Assembly: GCA_008933995.1 (NCBI GenBank)
Contig: WARS01002854.1
Span: forward strand, 56,356-120,355
Length of the DNA: 64,000 nt
Source: Datnioides undecimradiatus
Lineage: Eukaryota; Chordata; Actinopteri; Lobotiformes; Datnioididae
Direction: 5' to 3'
Part shown: positions 25,765 to 36,493 of the stretch, one piece after another
Layout of the letters: every line of letters begins with the position of its first letter
Position numbering within the stretch: the first letter of the stretch is position 1
The notes under the pieces: model-generated
Seen by the model: only the letters and a program-made list of their open reading frames with translations
Told to the model about the DNA's origin: nothing
Database searches by the model: none
Made by a program: the position numbers and the translations under genes

Positions 25765-25810
25765 TGAGCAAAACAGCAGCACCCAGATACTGGTGCTGCT
25801 GTTTTGCTCA
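25765..25810. repeat. Perfect 19-bp inverted repeat (hairpin, 8-nt loop)
   Basis: TGAGCAAAACAGCAGCACC (25765-25783) and its exact reverse complement (25792-25810) flank CAGATACT. The flanking bases do not pair. The stem is short for a microRNA precursor. It could be a nested transposon end or a recently formed palindrome. Confidence 0.85.
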
Positions 25811-25974
25811 TTTGCATCATTTGGAGTCTGTGCAGTAGTGATCAGAGGTATCAAGGCCCGCCCACGTTAGCTGTCAATCATGAGGCCACATCCCTTTTCA
25901 CAGCATCAATAACTACTTAAAACCAAACTGATCAGAAAAATGATCCAGCTGAACTGACAGGAAGCATCTGCTGA

Positions 25975-26110
25975 CATGGAGGGGGCGGGGCTTATGAGCT
26001 GTGCTGCAGCCAGACACCAGGGGGTGGGGCTTATTAGCTGTACTGCAGCCAGACACCAGGGGGTGGGGCTTATGAGCTGTACTGCAGCCAGACACCAGGG
26101 GGTGGTCCAG
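25975..26110 (+). repeat. 39-bp tandem repeat with CTCF-like cores, array 1
   Basis: Four units with exact 39-bp spacing. Three carry ACACCAGGGGGTGG (starting 26014, 26053, 26092) and the first is partial. The unit is GGGCTTATGAGCTGTACTGC followed by AGCCAGACACCAGGGGGTG. The array ends in GTCCAGATGT. Confidence 0.9.
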
Positions 26111-27080
26111 ATGTGTTGTGAGCCATCTTTAAATGCAGTTTGTGCAGTAAACATGGTGCATGTTGGTGCAGGCTACTGCTTGCTTCAGGCCTCATTTAAC
26201 CCAAACCACGCTCAGGAAACACAGGAGCATGAAACTGAGATTTCAGACCTTTCCAGGAATTTATCAGGATAGGCTGAACAGAAGAGCACACAACAGGGAC
26301 TCACACACACATGAACGAAGACAAACTGTGGGTTTCATTTGTGCTGCAAACACACACACACACACAAAACCTGAAAATAAAACAGTGTGACGGTCCCATT
26401 AAGCGTTAAACACACCAGTTGTTAAACGTCAATCACACACCAACACACAGGCTTTCACACAGTATCACTGCTATCCAGATGAAGGAGGCAGCAGCTGAAT
26501 CTAACACGAGCTCAATGGGAGTGTTGACGATTAGCGTGAGTGAAAGACAAGTGTTGATTCTCGTGACTGCGTCGCTGTGAAATGAGTTGTGACAGAAGGA
26601 AAATGTGTTGAACGCTGCAGCTCTGGAGACGCGAAGCCTGCGCCAGCACTGACAAACCAAATCATATTCTGGAGCTGAGAGCTCTTAATAATGAAAATAA
26701 TCATCCACTGCAACCTTAAATTACATTATTCAATAACAGAAGAGTATTTGGGTACCACTGAGCAGCTACTGGTGCAGGGTTTCATCTGACAGCAGCAGGA
26801 AAACAACAGGTTTGTCTGAAGCTTTTAAAGCTGAAGGACAGAGACGGTCGTGACAACGCGTCCATGTTGGGTTTATGTGAGCAGCACAGTCAATAAAACA
26901 GCACCAGGGACAGTTTAATCAATACCAGAGCAGAACCGTGCAGCCAAAGACAAAAAACAAAACTGACCGACCAATCAGGACGTCCTCATGTGATCTGGAC
27001 TGATCATGTGATTTTAACATGTAAACAAAGATGGCCGACACACCTTCACTGCAACAATATCTTAGATTTGGGCTGCCACT

Positions 27081-27212
27081 TTGCCAGGGGGCGGGGCTTA
27101 CGAGCCACACTACAGCCAGACACCAGGGGGCGGGGCTTATGATCTGTACTGCAGCCAGACACCAGGGGGCGGGGCTTATGATCTGTACTGCAGCCAGACA
27201 CCAGGGGGCGGT
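27081..27212 (+). repeat. 39-bp tandem repeat with CTCF-like cores, array 2
   Basis: Four units at the same 39-bp period, with ACACCAGGGGGCGG starting at 27120, 27159 and 27198 and a partial unit at 27081. The same unit and same ending (GTCCAGGTGT) occur as in array 1 about 1.1 kb upstream. ACACCAGGGGGC differs from the published CTCF core CCASYAGRKGGC at one position. Confidence 0.9.
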
Positions 27213-27359
27213 CCAGGTGTCTCGGCCATCTGTAGTATTCGCTTTTGACAGAAGATAATGAGCTGTGTGCTGTAATATGAATATTTTATTCAGTATTTTA
27301 ATCGAAATATGAACATTTCTCTCAGCTCACCGTTGTCCCCCCCGTGTTGAAATACAGCT

Positions 27360-27720
27360 GCTCTCCAAGCTTTAAAAGCTGTGACAAAACCTGAAATATG
27401 GCTCCAATATGTCCCTGCAGTTTCATTCGGCCCCTGTAAACATAAATCACACATTGTTAAAGTGTCGGGGATTATACAGCAGCCCTTGATAACGGTATCA
27501 GTTAAACAGACGCACTGTAATGCAAATGTAGCGTCATGAAAGAGCGATTACATTTCGCCTGCAAAATTCAATTTAATATGAGATAAAAGAGTGCGGAGGG
27601 CCATTAATGCAGGTCATTTGGCAGCCGCTCGACACCATAACCATTACATGCAGGTTTTGGCCCATACTGAGCTGATTACTGCATGTTACTGGTGAGGAGG
27701 GAACGCAGGGAGCAGCACAC
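27360..27720 (+). other. Repeat-free, low-complexity-free block, candidate conserved non-coding element
   Basis: A 350-bp stretch with no microsatellite and many homeodomain- and POU-like words (AATGCAAATGTAG, CATTAATGCAGG, TTCAATTTAATATG). This style is typical of vertebrate developmental enhancers. Conservation cannot be judged from one sequence. Confidence 0.2.
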
Positions 27721-29317
27721 GGAGGCGTCATCATAAATAAGCCAGTGAATGAGGAAGGGATGTAAACGACAAGACGGGACAAGTGGATGCTTCAAAAACA
27801 AGACGATGCACAATGAGGACATTTGTTTTTGACCTTGTGGCGTCCTCAGCTGCCCGATAATGACTGTCACTTCCTTTAGTACTGGCGTTAATCTCTCTGT
27901 AATTAAAAAGCCACCACACTGATTCACTACTTCATTAAGCTGGCAGCTTTCCAGAGCGGTTCCCAGTTTGAGTGAAGCTCCAGGCGCACTGGATCCTACA
28001 TTTCCCATCATGCATCTTTGCCTTGTCTGTCTGTTAATGTGAGCTTGAACCGACCAATCACCTCCTGCCATCCAGCCACCAATCAGAGTCCAGCTGTTAG
28101 CATCAGAGCTAAGCTTCATCAGTTAGCTAGCTAGCAGCAGCATGCTACGTGGGTGTGTCTTCAGGTGTTGGTCACCCCAAACCCTGTTGAGGTGGAGAAC
28201 ACCTGAACCTTGAGGCTCATCATCCAACTCTGAATCACTGGAGCTCTCCATGTTTGTTCTGACCACGCCCACTTTTCAAACGGGCCAATCAGAGTCCTCC
28301 AAACTTTACCATAATAAGTCCATGAGGAAGTCTGATTTATGACTTCATTGAACATGTCTCTGATGGTTTTATGGACTCCATTGTTGTTTACTTCATCACA
28401 GCTTGATGTTTATTTAGTAAATTAAGGTTCCATTTAGAGGAAAATAGACAACGAAACATGGTAAAGTTGACGGTGTTGCTCTCTTTTGATTGACAAGTTG
28501 CTACGGTGGTGACTGTGAAACAGGATGGCAGCATGGTTGCTCCATACACGGTCACCTCTAGCGGCCAAAACGCTTCAGTGGTTGACGTTACTGTGGCGAC
28601 TCCTGCTCCCAGTCTATGATCGTCCCAGATGTAAAGACACAAAGTGAAGAAGTCTGTGGCTGATAGCCGCCATCACACAATCGTCCTCAGTCAACATTTG
28701 CAGGATATACAGGATGTACACTCTCTCTAGGCAGCAGTGCACCACAGGAGTTGTCAGCTGGTCTCCTAGCAACGGCTGCACTTGGTTGTCAGTCAAACTG
28801 TTGCCGTGGAAACGCCCACTCACAGGCTCGAAGCTTAAACACAAACAGGTCTAAAAATGTTCTTTTATCTCTTTTAAGAAAGATGAAAAATGATTGTAGA
28901 AGCAGAGTCAGAGCCGAAAAGAAGCTGGGTCATGTTTATTTTAGTTTATTTCAGACTCTGATCGTTTGCTCGTCTCTGTCGGCGCAGTGAGCAGCAGCAT
29001 CTCCAGCTTTCAGGCTTGAGTTGAGTGGTTTCAGCCTCAAACTTCAGATAAACATCAAACAGTGTCTGAAACAAGGCAGCGCCTCACAGCTCCTGGAACA
29101 CTTTACACACTTCGGAGATAAAACACTGACGACGTCCACTTTACTGATCTCTTTATATTAAAAACAGAAAAATACGAATCTGCAACTGAAGCTGCCAGAG
29201 GTGAAGAAGACGATATTTCCCTCTGTGAAGTTAAAGTCTAACACTTACTGAACACTCTCCGTCACTGAGCGTCTACCTTTTTATTTGTGTGCACCAGAGT
29301 GAATCACGCACAAACAA

Positions 29318-29339
29318 ACACACACACACACACACACAC
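29318..29339 (+). repeat. (CA)11 microsatellite
   Basis: Uninterrupted run. Confidence 0.9.
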
Positions 29340-32300
29340 GGTGCAGCAGCTGGTGCTCCTCTCCGACAGGCCGACAGGACCAGAATGGGAAATATCTGAA
29401 TCGAGCTGTGTTCTACATATTCATGTCCCGCATCATTGAGAATTATGATCCAGGTGGGGGAGAACAGACCGACAAACGGAGACTTTAGCTGAGACAAACA
29501 GTGCCGAGGCTGCAGCCGCTGCAGCCGCTGCCACTGATGCAAATCACACCCCTGCATTCGCAGTCATAAACGCTGATTGATGGCTGAACACTGGAGAGCG
29601 CGCTGAATGAGCTCTGGATTGAATTTGTTGAGACATGCTAAGCCGTCTGTGCTGTGGTGTGTTTGTGTGTGTGTGCGTGTAAATATAATCAGCTTGTTGT
29701 GTGTTAACGTGTCGGCCATAATAAATCTAATTAACCTTTAATCCAAGCTAAGCTGCAGAACATGTGGCTGCGTGTTGCTGCAGAAACAGGTCGACATGTG
29801 TGTGGATGCTCAGTTGACACCATCGGGGGGGAGTGTGTGTGTGTGTGTGTCGGGGGGGGGTCACACTCACAGCAAACAGTGTGCATTTATTTGTTTACTC
29901 TCTCACACAGCGCCGTCGTCAGGTTTACGTTTATCCAACACTTCAGTTTGCATTCCCACAGACTTCCCATCATCCTCGGCGGTGCTCAGAGCTTCATTGA
30001 TGTTCTGTTCATTAACTATATTTAGTGCGTGAAGGAAAAATGAATCATGTTAAGGTGGAAAAACACAATTTGCTCCTGAAAAAAGGCGACATTTGTTAAA
30101 TTTGTGAAGAACATGCTGATTTCTTTCTAAAACAAAAACAAAAAAATCACAAAAATTGTTTATTTGATGTGTTGAAAATCAGGTTTAAAGCAGCTGCTGA
30201 GTCGCTGCAGAGTCACAGAGAGAAGCTCTGTTTCTCTGTCTGCACTTTATTAATTATTTAATGAATTAATATACGTTTTACGTGATGCTGCTGAAGAATC
30301 GGTGACAGTCAGCTGACACGAACCATCCGGGGGTCAAACCGTTCCTCCGCTCATCTGTCGCCTGCTCTCAGCCTCAGCCGAACGCTCCCGGTGACAATTA
30401 ATCGAGTTTGTCTCGATCTCTGCCGCCGCGGTCGCTGGGATCACATGCACGACCTGCACTGCATTATTCACACGCTCGCAGTCAGCACAGGGGGTTTCCC
30501 CGCTGAGACCGGATGCAGTTATGATGCACTGCAGCGCGGCCTGCGGGGATTACTTCACAGACGGTGGCATGACACATCTGGCTCATGTTGCATCACCACA
30601 TCAAACAACGGGTCATCGGTGGGGGAGCCGGGCGCTGACCGACCTCCAGTCTGACGCCTGCACTCTTTGATTAATGGATTGATTCATCGTCCGACGGGCT
30701 GATTGGATCAGAGGCTCCTGAAGCAGGATCAGGGGCCTCTGAGGACCGTCGCGGTTCTTCCTGCACTTCAGACGCTAAACGAGTTAAATCTCACTTTAAT
30801 CAAACCAGCTTCAGATTGTCCCACCAACACATTCACCACGACTGCGACCATCACAGGCGTCAGTGTGACGGAGCAGCTCTGAGTGATCGATGAGACGTCG
30901 CTGTTTGTTCTGAAGGAAAGGGAAAATGCTGACAGAACAAAACCGACGCACTTTGTTTTCTAACCTGAGCAATTAGTGTTGCCATGGTAACTCTCCAGAG
31001 TCTCACAGTGATCTAATCTGTGTAAGCCCTGAGTCCTGTCTGCAGGTGCTCCCTGTAGGTCTCACACATTTCTGCTCCCTGTAGGTCTCACACAAAGACA
31101 ACTTTCACTAACAGGATCAGGCAGCGTGAACGCAGCCTGACAGACAACATCCAGGGTGACAGAGTCCAGCAGAGCTCACTGCACCCCCAAGTTAAGCTCC
31201 CCGCTCTGAGGGAAAGTCTGACTGAAGGCGACTCGGCTAGTTTATCAGCGCTTGCAGCTATCGGCTCAGATCTTCTCTTATCTGGGTTTCAGCAGCCGGA
31301 TGGTCGGAACGAATCTCTGCTCAGAAAACCAACCTGAAACTAATAAAATGAGCAAATCCTGGAGGGAAACAAGGCTCCAGGTTGTGAAGATAAAGCTCAC
31401 CAGGAAGATGCATTCATTAGTTTTAAATGTTAACAGTCGGAGCAGCTATTTTGCACCAATATGCATGAAAAACGTGCATTCGGTGTCACAGGAAGCCTGG
31501 ACCAGCGTGCAGGCAACATGGCCGCTGACGTGCAGTCGCTCCAGCGTCAGTTCACACAGAGAACAGAGGTGCAAAGAGCAGAAAGGTGCAGAGTTAGACT
31601 CGTGCATATGAACATATATGGAGAGCACAGTCAGGAGCAGATATTTAGCACAGGTGAGCGTGCACCTGTGCTGACAAAGAGTTGTCTTGAACAAGAGACG
31701 CAACAGCTTTTACTCGCCAAAGAAGCCATTTTGTTTTATTAAAGCAGATAAAGCACAAGCGGTAATCACACTACTGTCAGTAATCACATTACTGGAGGTC
31801 CATCCCAGCATCCGTTGAGCGAGGCTGCAGAGCAGAAAGAGGAACGAATGTTGTTTCATTAAATGGTTAAACGCAGCAGCAGCAGCGGCAGCACGCCGCA
31901 GACGTGGCTTCGCTCCCGTGCACGCCGTGAACGAGCTGCGGGGTGTGTGACACTCTGTCCGTCCTCTGCCTCTGCAGCAGCGCCGGAGCCTGACGTCACC
32001 TACTCTGATTGCGAGTGTTTGTAATGAGCGTCTGGCAGGACGGGAGCAGGATGACACCGTTTGGCCTTGGCAGGGAGTCTCCTGCTATAAAAAGTAATGC
32101 CCACACCTATTAAAAAAGACACTGAGTCAACAGTTTGGACGACAGGCTGGATTACAAATCCCACAAAGAGTTGGACTGGAATCAAACGCAGCGCCGTGTT
32201 TCTGTTTATAAATCCCGCTCAGCGTGTTTTTATTATTATTATTTATTTTAAATCCTAACGAACCTGCTTCTGCTGTTTCCTGTTCACACAGCATCAGATG

Positions 32301-32411
32301 CTCAGCTCCTCCAGCTTCTCCTGATTAAAGCAGACAAAAGACAAAAACAGTCCAACGCTGGACGACCACCTCAGGTGTTAAAGGCCTCAGTGCACCTGTA
32401 AACTGTCTGCA

Positions 32412-32435
32412 TAGCTTAGCTTAGCTTAGCTTAGC
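32412..32435 (+). repeat. (TTAGC)n pentanucleotide repeat
   Basis: AGCTTAGCTTAGCTTAGCTT and AGC. Confidence 0.9.
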
Positions 32436-32785
32436 CTCATGTAGCAGGGGGAATTGTGAACCTGGCTCTGTAACATCTGTAACATCAAATTCACAGTCAA
32501 ACCTATAAAACAAAGACAAACTGAAAACACGAGCCATAAGGGACGAACTGATGCTGAAACACAGTTTGGTTTCAGGAGAGTTTAAAGACTTTCCAGGTGA
32601 CTGGAGAAGAGAAGCTGACTGTGCTTGGAGCTTATTATTGAGACACAGACGCATCAGTGAAGTGGAAAATGTGCAGTTATCCAAAAGTGTCAACACTCCA
32701 GTTCATTAAACTACACAGAAAATAATAAAATGTTCAAAAGCAACAAACTCAGTGCTGCAGATGAAAGCATGTCACACACATGGTG

Positions 32786-33060
32786 TGGAGCCTGATGGAG
32801 CTGATGGAGGCTGATGGAGGCTGATGGAGCTGATGGAGGCTGATGGAGCTGATGGAGGCTAATGGAGCTGAAGGAGGCTGATGGAGGCTGATGGAGCTGA
32901 AGGAGGCTGATGGAGCTGATGGAGGCTGATGGAGCTGAAGGAGGCTGATGGAGGCTGATGGAGCTGATGGAGCTGATGGAGCTGAAGGAGGCTGATGGAG
33001 GCTGATGGAGGCTGATGGAGCTGATGGAGACTGATGGAGCTGATGGAGACTGATGGAGCT
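32786..33060 (+). repeat. GCTGATGGAG / GCTGATGGAGG minisatellite
   Basis: About 25 imperfect units of 9-10 bp (GAGCTGATG, GAGGCTGATG). The mariner relic copy at 11.2 kb has only two or three units at the same place, so the array expanded in copy 2 after duplication. Confidence 0.9.
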
Positions 33061-33656
33061 GATGTTTGTCTGCAGAGCAACCAGCAGCCTGAGCAGTGGA
33101 GCAGCTGCAGAGTCAGAGGGAAGTGTCTGCATCAGATCAGGAGGACATGCTGCTCGTCTCCTCCACATTCACAGGGTTGTGCAGAGTGAATTCATCCCCC
33201 AGGGTCAGACTGTCAGTGGAGAGCTCTGCTGCACCGCTCTGAGGCGTCTGAGGGAGGAGACTCAGCACCAACCACCTGAACTGGGACAGGTGGAGCTCTG
33301 CTTCTCCATCAGGACACACAGCACTGAGAACACACACAGTGTTTTAGCTGCAGCAACACAATCGCTGCTCTGCACCGCCCTGCTGCTGCACCTGCACACA
33401 CATTTCTCCTTCTTCTTCTCCTTCTTCTCCTTCTCCTCCTTCTCCACAGTGATGGTGCAGCTGAAGGGTCTCTGCTCTGACACAGTGGAGGAGGTCCAGA
33501 GGACGTCACAGATGGAGCTGCACAAGGTCACAGAGCAGGACTTCAGGGAGAGATCAGAGCGTTGCAGGAGCTCTGGGAGCAGAGCATCACTGCACAAGGT
33601 CACTACTCTGCACAAGGTCACTACTCTGCACAAGGTCACTACTCTGAGGGACAGAG
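33050..33656 (+). pseudogene. Mariner-like transposase relic, copy 2
   Basis: A near-identical direct copy of the relic at 11.2 kb. It keeps the 8 bp missing there, so SEFIPQGQTV (33185-33214) runs in frame into ALRRLREETQHQPPELGQ, through the CT-rich insert and into DTVEEVQRTSQMELHKVTEQ. It has three 18-bp units at 33592-33645 instead of four. The catalytic aspartate segment is not recognisable, so it is not a functional transposase although one frame stays open for about 219 codons. It sits directly after an expanded GCTGATGGAG minisatellite. Confidence 0.65.
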
Positions 33657-34290
33657 GACAGGGTCACAGTGGGGACTTTACATTAAAAACAAAGGTTCTT
33701 ATAGATGTTTGATAAATAATGCATTGTCAGATTCAGGAGCGTCAGTTGATGTTTGTCACGTCCCTGATATTTCAGGCTTCAGTGAAACAGGAAGCTGCAG
33801 AGCGTCGATGAATACACAGAGCAGTTCCACTCTGACAGGACTGAGCACTGAGTCATTTAATCCTGACTTATTTAGATACATGACGGAGGATAATTCAATT
33901 TATATAAGCAAGTTTGAGCCTCACACACACTCACACACACACAGCGAGCGCGGGATGAATGGGCCGACAGAGTTAATGTCTCAGCTGTGCGTGGCCATAA
34001 AATGGGATGAATCTTTACGGCCGTGTCATCCCATCACATAATATCCTTCAAGCTGCGTTCTTCTCCAGCGAGCTGAACCGCCGCGCTTTCAATTTAGAAG
34101 ATTCAGTCGCTTCAGTTCCCTCCGTGACACCACGGGCTGTGGGAGGAGAGACGACCTCCACCCTTCCCCCACCCGTTGGTTCATCACTGCAGCTGCAGGC
34201 AAAGAGGCAGCGAGGTGTTTTCGTGATGCTCCTGCTGAGTTTCAGATGAGTCCTGTTTCAGCAGCTGGACCATGTGGAGGCGAACAGCCG

Positions 34291-34380
34291 GCAGGCGGAG
34301 GCAGGTGGAGGTGGGTGGAGGCAGGTGGAGGCGGGTGGAGGCGGGTGGAGGCAGGTGGAGGCAGGTGGAGGCAGGTGGAG
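34291..34380 (+). repeat. GCAGGTGGAG 10-bp minisatellite
   Basis: Nine nearly identical 10-bp units (GCAGGTGGAG / GCGGGTGGAG). Confidence 0.95.
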
Positions 34381-34502
34381 CTGTGTCAGGCTGAGGTGGT
34401 GAAGGCTGGTGTTTGATGTTTGCAGCGTCTCTGACCGAGGACTGCGTCAGCTGATGAAAGGAGGACGACCACGGCAGTTCTGTCGTCACGTCACGTGCAG
34501 TA

Positions 34503-34610
34503 GCGGCCATGTTTGCTGCACACAGACTGTAAACAAAGATGGCCGCCACGCCTCCACCTGCTGCACAACAATGAAGCTAAAACATCCCGGATACAGCAGC
34601 CGCCATCTTG
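34503..34610 (+). promoter_or_regulatory. Cluster of YY1-like GCCGCCATCTTG motifs
   Basis: GCGGCCATGTTTG at 34503, AAGATGGCCGCC at 34536-34547 and GCCGCCATCTTG at 34599-34610 occur on both strands. Similar AAAGATGGCCG stretches are at about 1,920 and 27,028, so this may be part of a dispersed repeat and not a promoter. Confidence 0.3.
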
Positions 34611-34653
34611 CTCTGGTGACATCATTGCAGCCGTGACCTCAGGGTGGAGCTGC

Positions 34654-34699
<46 letters not shown>
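34654..34699 (+). repeat. (GT)23 microsatellite
   Basis: Uninterrupted run. Confidence 0.95.
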
Positions 34700-34700
<1 letters not shown>

Positions 34701-36366
34701 TGTTCAGAGTCAGCACAGGAATGTTTGTCTGTATTGAGTGTGACCTGCTCTGAGCTCTGAGCTGTGTTTCAGTACATTTATGGAATCTGAGGCTGAAGGT
34801 TCGCGCAGCGTTCTGCAGCTGTTGAGTGTCGAGCGTTTGGAGACACACTGAGGCGAACACCGGCCTCACCTTCACCCAGCTTCATCACTCCATCCAGGAC
34901 AGTTTCTCGGCGTCTCCAGGAGGTTTGTTTTTGGTTTTCCATAAATTAAAAAGCTGACAATCCAAAAACCAAAGATGCTTCGAATAAAACCTCCAGTAAA
35001 AACTGAAAAACCGAGGATTTGAGTTGATTAATTGATGGAAATGATGAGCTGCTCGGTGGAACGAGCCAGAGGAAACTCGTCTCATCGTGACATGTGATGA
35101 AGGCCAATCTGTCGTGTCTTCTCGCCTCCAGGCTGCTGCTCAGATCCCGCCACAGGAAGTCCGTCAGTCGCGGTTCCTTCAGAAGAAGGAGAGGTGCCGC
35201 TCGGACTCGTGCGGCCTGATGGGGGCATGTTCGGAGATATTGTGATATTTTGACAAAGGCCCAGCGCTGCAGAGACTAATCGGATGATAATTTGCCGTTA
35301 ACAGCTTGATCCCGTGCACCAGCTGGTCTGGAGGAGCACCAAATGCTGCCGTCTCGTCCTAAATCTCCGGCTGGGCTGCGCACAACAAACTGTTGAGAGG
35401 ACGGCGGCCAAGCGGCGGTGTGCTGCTCGAATTATTCCACCACACACACACACACACGCTAATGACTGTGTGTTGTCATTCAGAACAGCTTTCAGCCTTC
35501 AGCCTGTTTCCCACGTCGGCTGAATCACAAGCAGGATCCCTGCTCGTTAGCGATGCGCAGTGTTAACATGGAGGAAACAGGTTGAAGAGGTCGGACTGAG
35601 AGATGCCTACAGGCCGCTTCAGATCATCCAGCAGAGTTTTACAGAGTCTGGCAACATCCTGGTCCCCCTAAAAACCCAGGACTCACTTCAGCAAACTGCC
35701 ACCAGAGACCTGACCCATGTTCTCCACCTGGTGACACCTGTGAGGAACCCTCGCCGTCAGATTGCTGGACACGAGTTGGAGTCATGTTCAGGGAAATCCT
35801 CCGACTTCCTCGCTGTTTTAATGTGTGTGCACCCTTTAAAGAGATGAGCAGTCGATGGATCAATGGATTCGTGGTGTTTTGACAGTTTTGCTGTGCAGTT
35901 TTCTGTCACGAGGCCACGAGGCCACGAGGGCGCAGATCGCTCCTGGAGCTGTGAAGACGCCCGCAGGTGCCCGCAGGTGCACAGGTGAAGGCTCTGAAAC
36001 GAAGAGCGTGTGGAAAACTGGTATTTGTGCTGCAGAGCTGATGAGGGAACGAGGCACAGGTAAGGAGGTGGGCGGGGCGGCTTAGGTGAGGACTGCGGTG
36101 ATTGGAGGAAAGGATGGAAGGAAACAGGAAGCTCGACAGTCAGAGGTCACTAACTTTCAGAGGAGCGCAGACAGGAAGTTTATTTATTTCTGCTGTGAAG
36201 CTGCAGAGTAGAAACACAGAGAAGAAGAAGAAGTTGATGCAGGTCAGACTCTGTCCCTGTCTCTGACAGACAGACCTTTAAACACAGCTTAAAATATTAG
36301 TCCATCAAATATAGAAGCTGCTGTAAATAACTGCCAACACCCTGAGAGACAACTGAATCACTAACT

Positions 36367-36400
36367 GTGTGAGTGTGTGTGAGTGTGTGTGAGTGTGTGT
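36367..36400 (+). repeat. GTGTGTGTGA 10-bp repeat next to the cwc22 exon
   Basis: Three units; begins about 12 nt inside the intron after the exon's donor. Confidence 0.85.
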
Positions 36401-36411
36401 TCCTGCGTTAC

Positions 36412-36493
36412 CTGGACTGTATGGCGAGGTAGATGGTTCTTCTGAAAGCCACGAGGTTGACTTCTGTCTGATCAAAGATGGTGACCTTCTCAT
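36412..36493 (-). CDS. cwc22: Single internal exon of the pre-mRNA splicing factor CWC22
   Basis: Seen: on the minus strand a pyrimidine-rich acceptor (CTCTCCCTCACAG) is followed by 82 nt and then the donor CAG|GTAACG. Read with two leading bases, the exon encodes EKVTIFDQTEVNLVAFRRTI and then YLAIQS. Known: CWC22 joins its N-terminal MIF4G domain to a C-terminal MA3 domain and loads EIF4A3 into the spliceosome. This peptide matches from memory the start of the vertebrate MA3 region. The exon is in phase 2 at both ends, so skipping it would shift the frame. Odd: I could not find the preceding acidic exon, or the next exon (expected to begin with a Leu-Asp-Phe-Glu-Glu-like sequence), anywhere in the window. 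Either the introns are very long or this is a transposed fragment. The ATG at its first bases starts a different, meaningless frame. Confidence 0.75.

Larger units (their letters stand above)
20760..32780. other. Gene-free stretch apart from listed repeats
   Basis: An AT-rich block (20800-21130), a GA-rich block (24920-25330) and a repeat-poor block at 30380-30600 (TGACAATTAATCGAGTTTGT, TGCATTATTCACACGC). Only the weak possible exon at 21184-21341 is noted. Confidence 0.55.
33657..36411. other. Gene-free stretch downstream of the cwc22 exon
   Basis: Searched on the minus strand for the next CWC22 exon without success. Contains a short block after CTTCTCGCCTCCAG at about 35133 with a plus-strand frame of about 37 codons, not recognised. 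Confidence 0.55.

Noticed and set aside
25975-27212. CRISPR-like array
   Set aside because: The 39-bp units are contiguous tandem repeats with no unique spacers, and the genome is vertebrate.
35134-35240. Possible plus-strand exon after CTTCTCGCCTCCAG
   Set aside because: The open frame is only about 37 codons with no donor in phase and no recognised peptide.
36305-36493. 62-residue frame starting at the ATG at the cwc22 exon's first bases
   Set aside because: It reads the exon in the wrong frame and runs on into the intron and a GT repeat.
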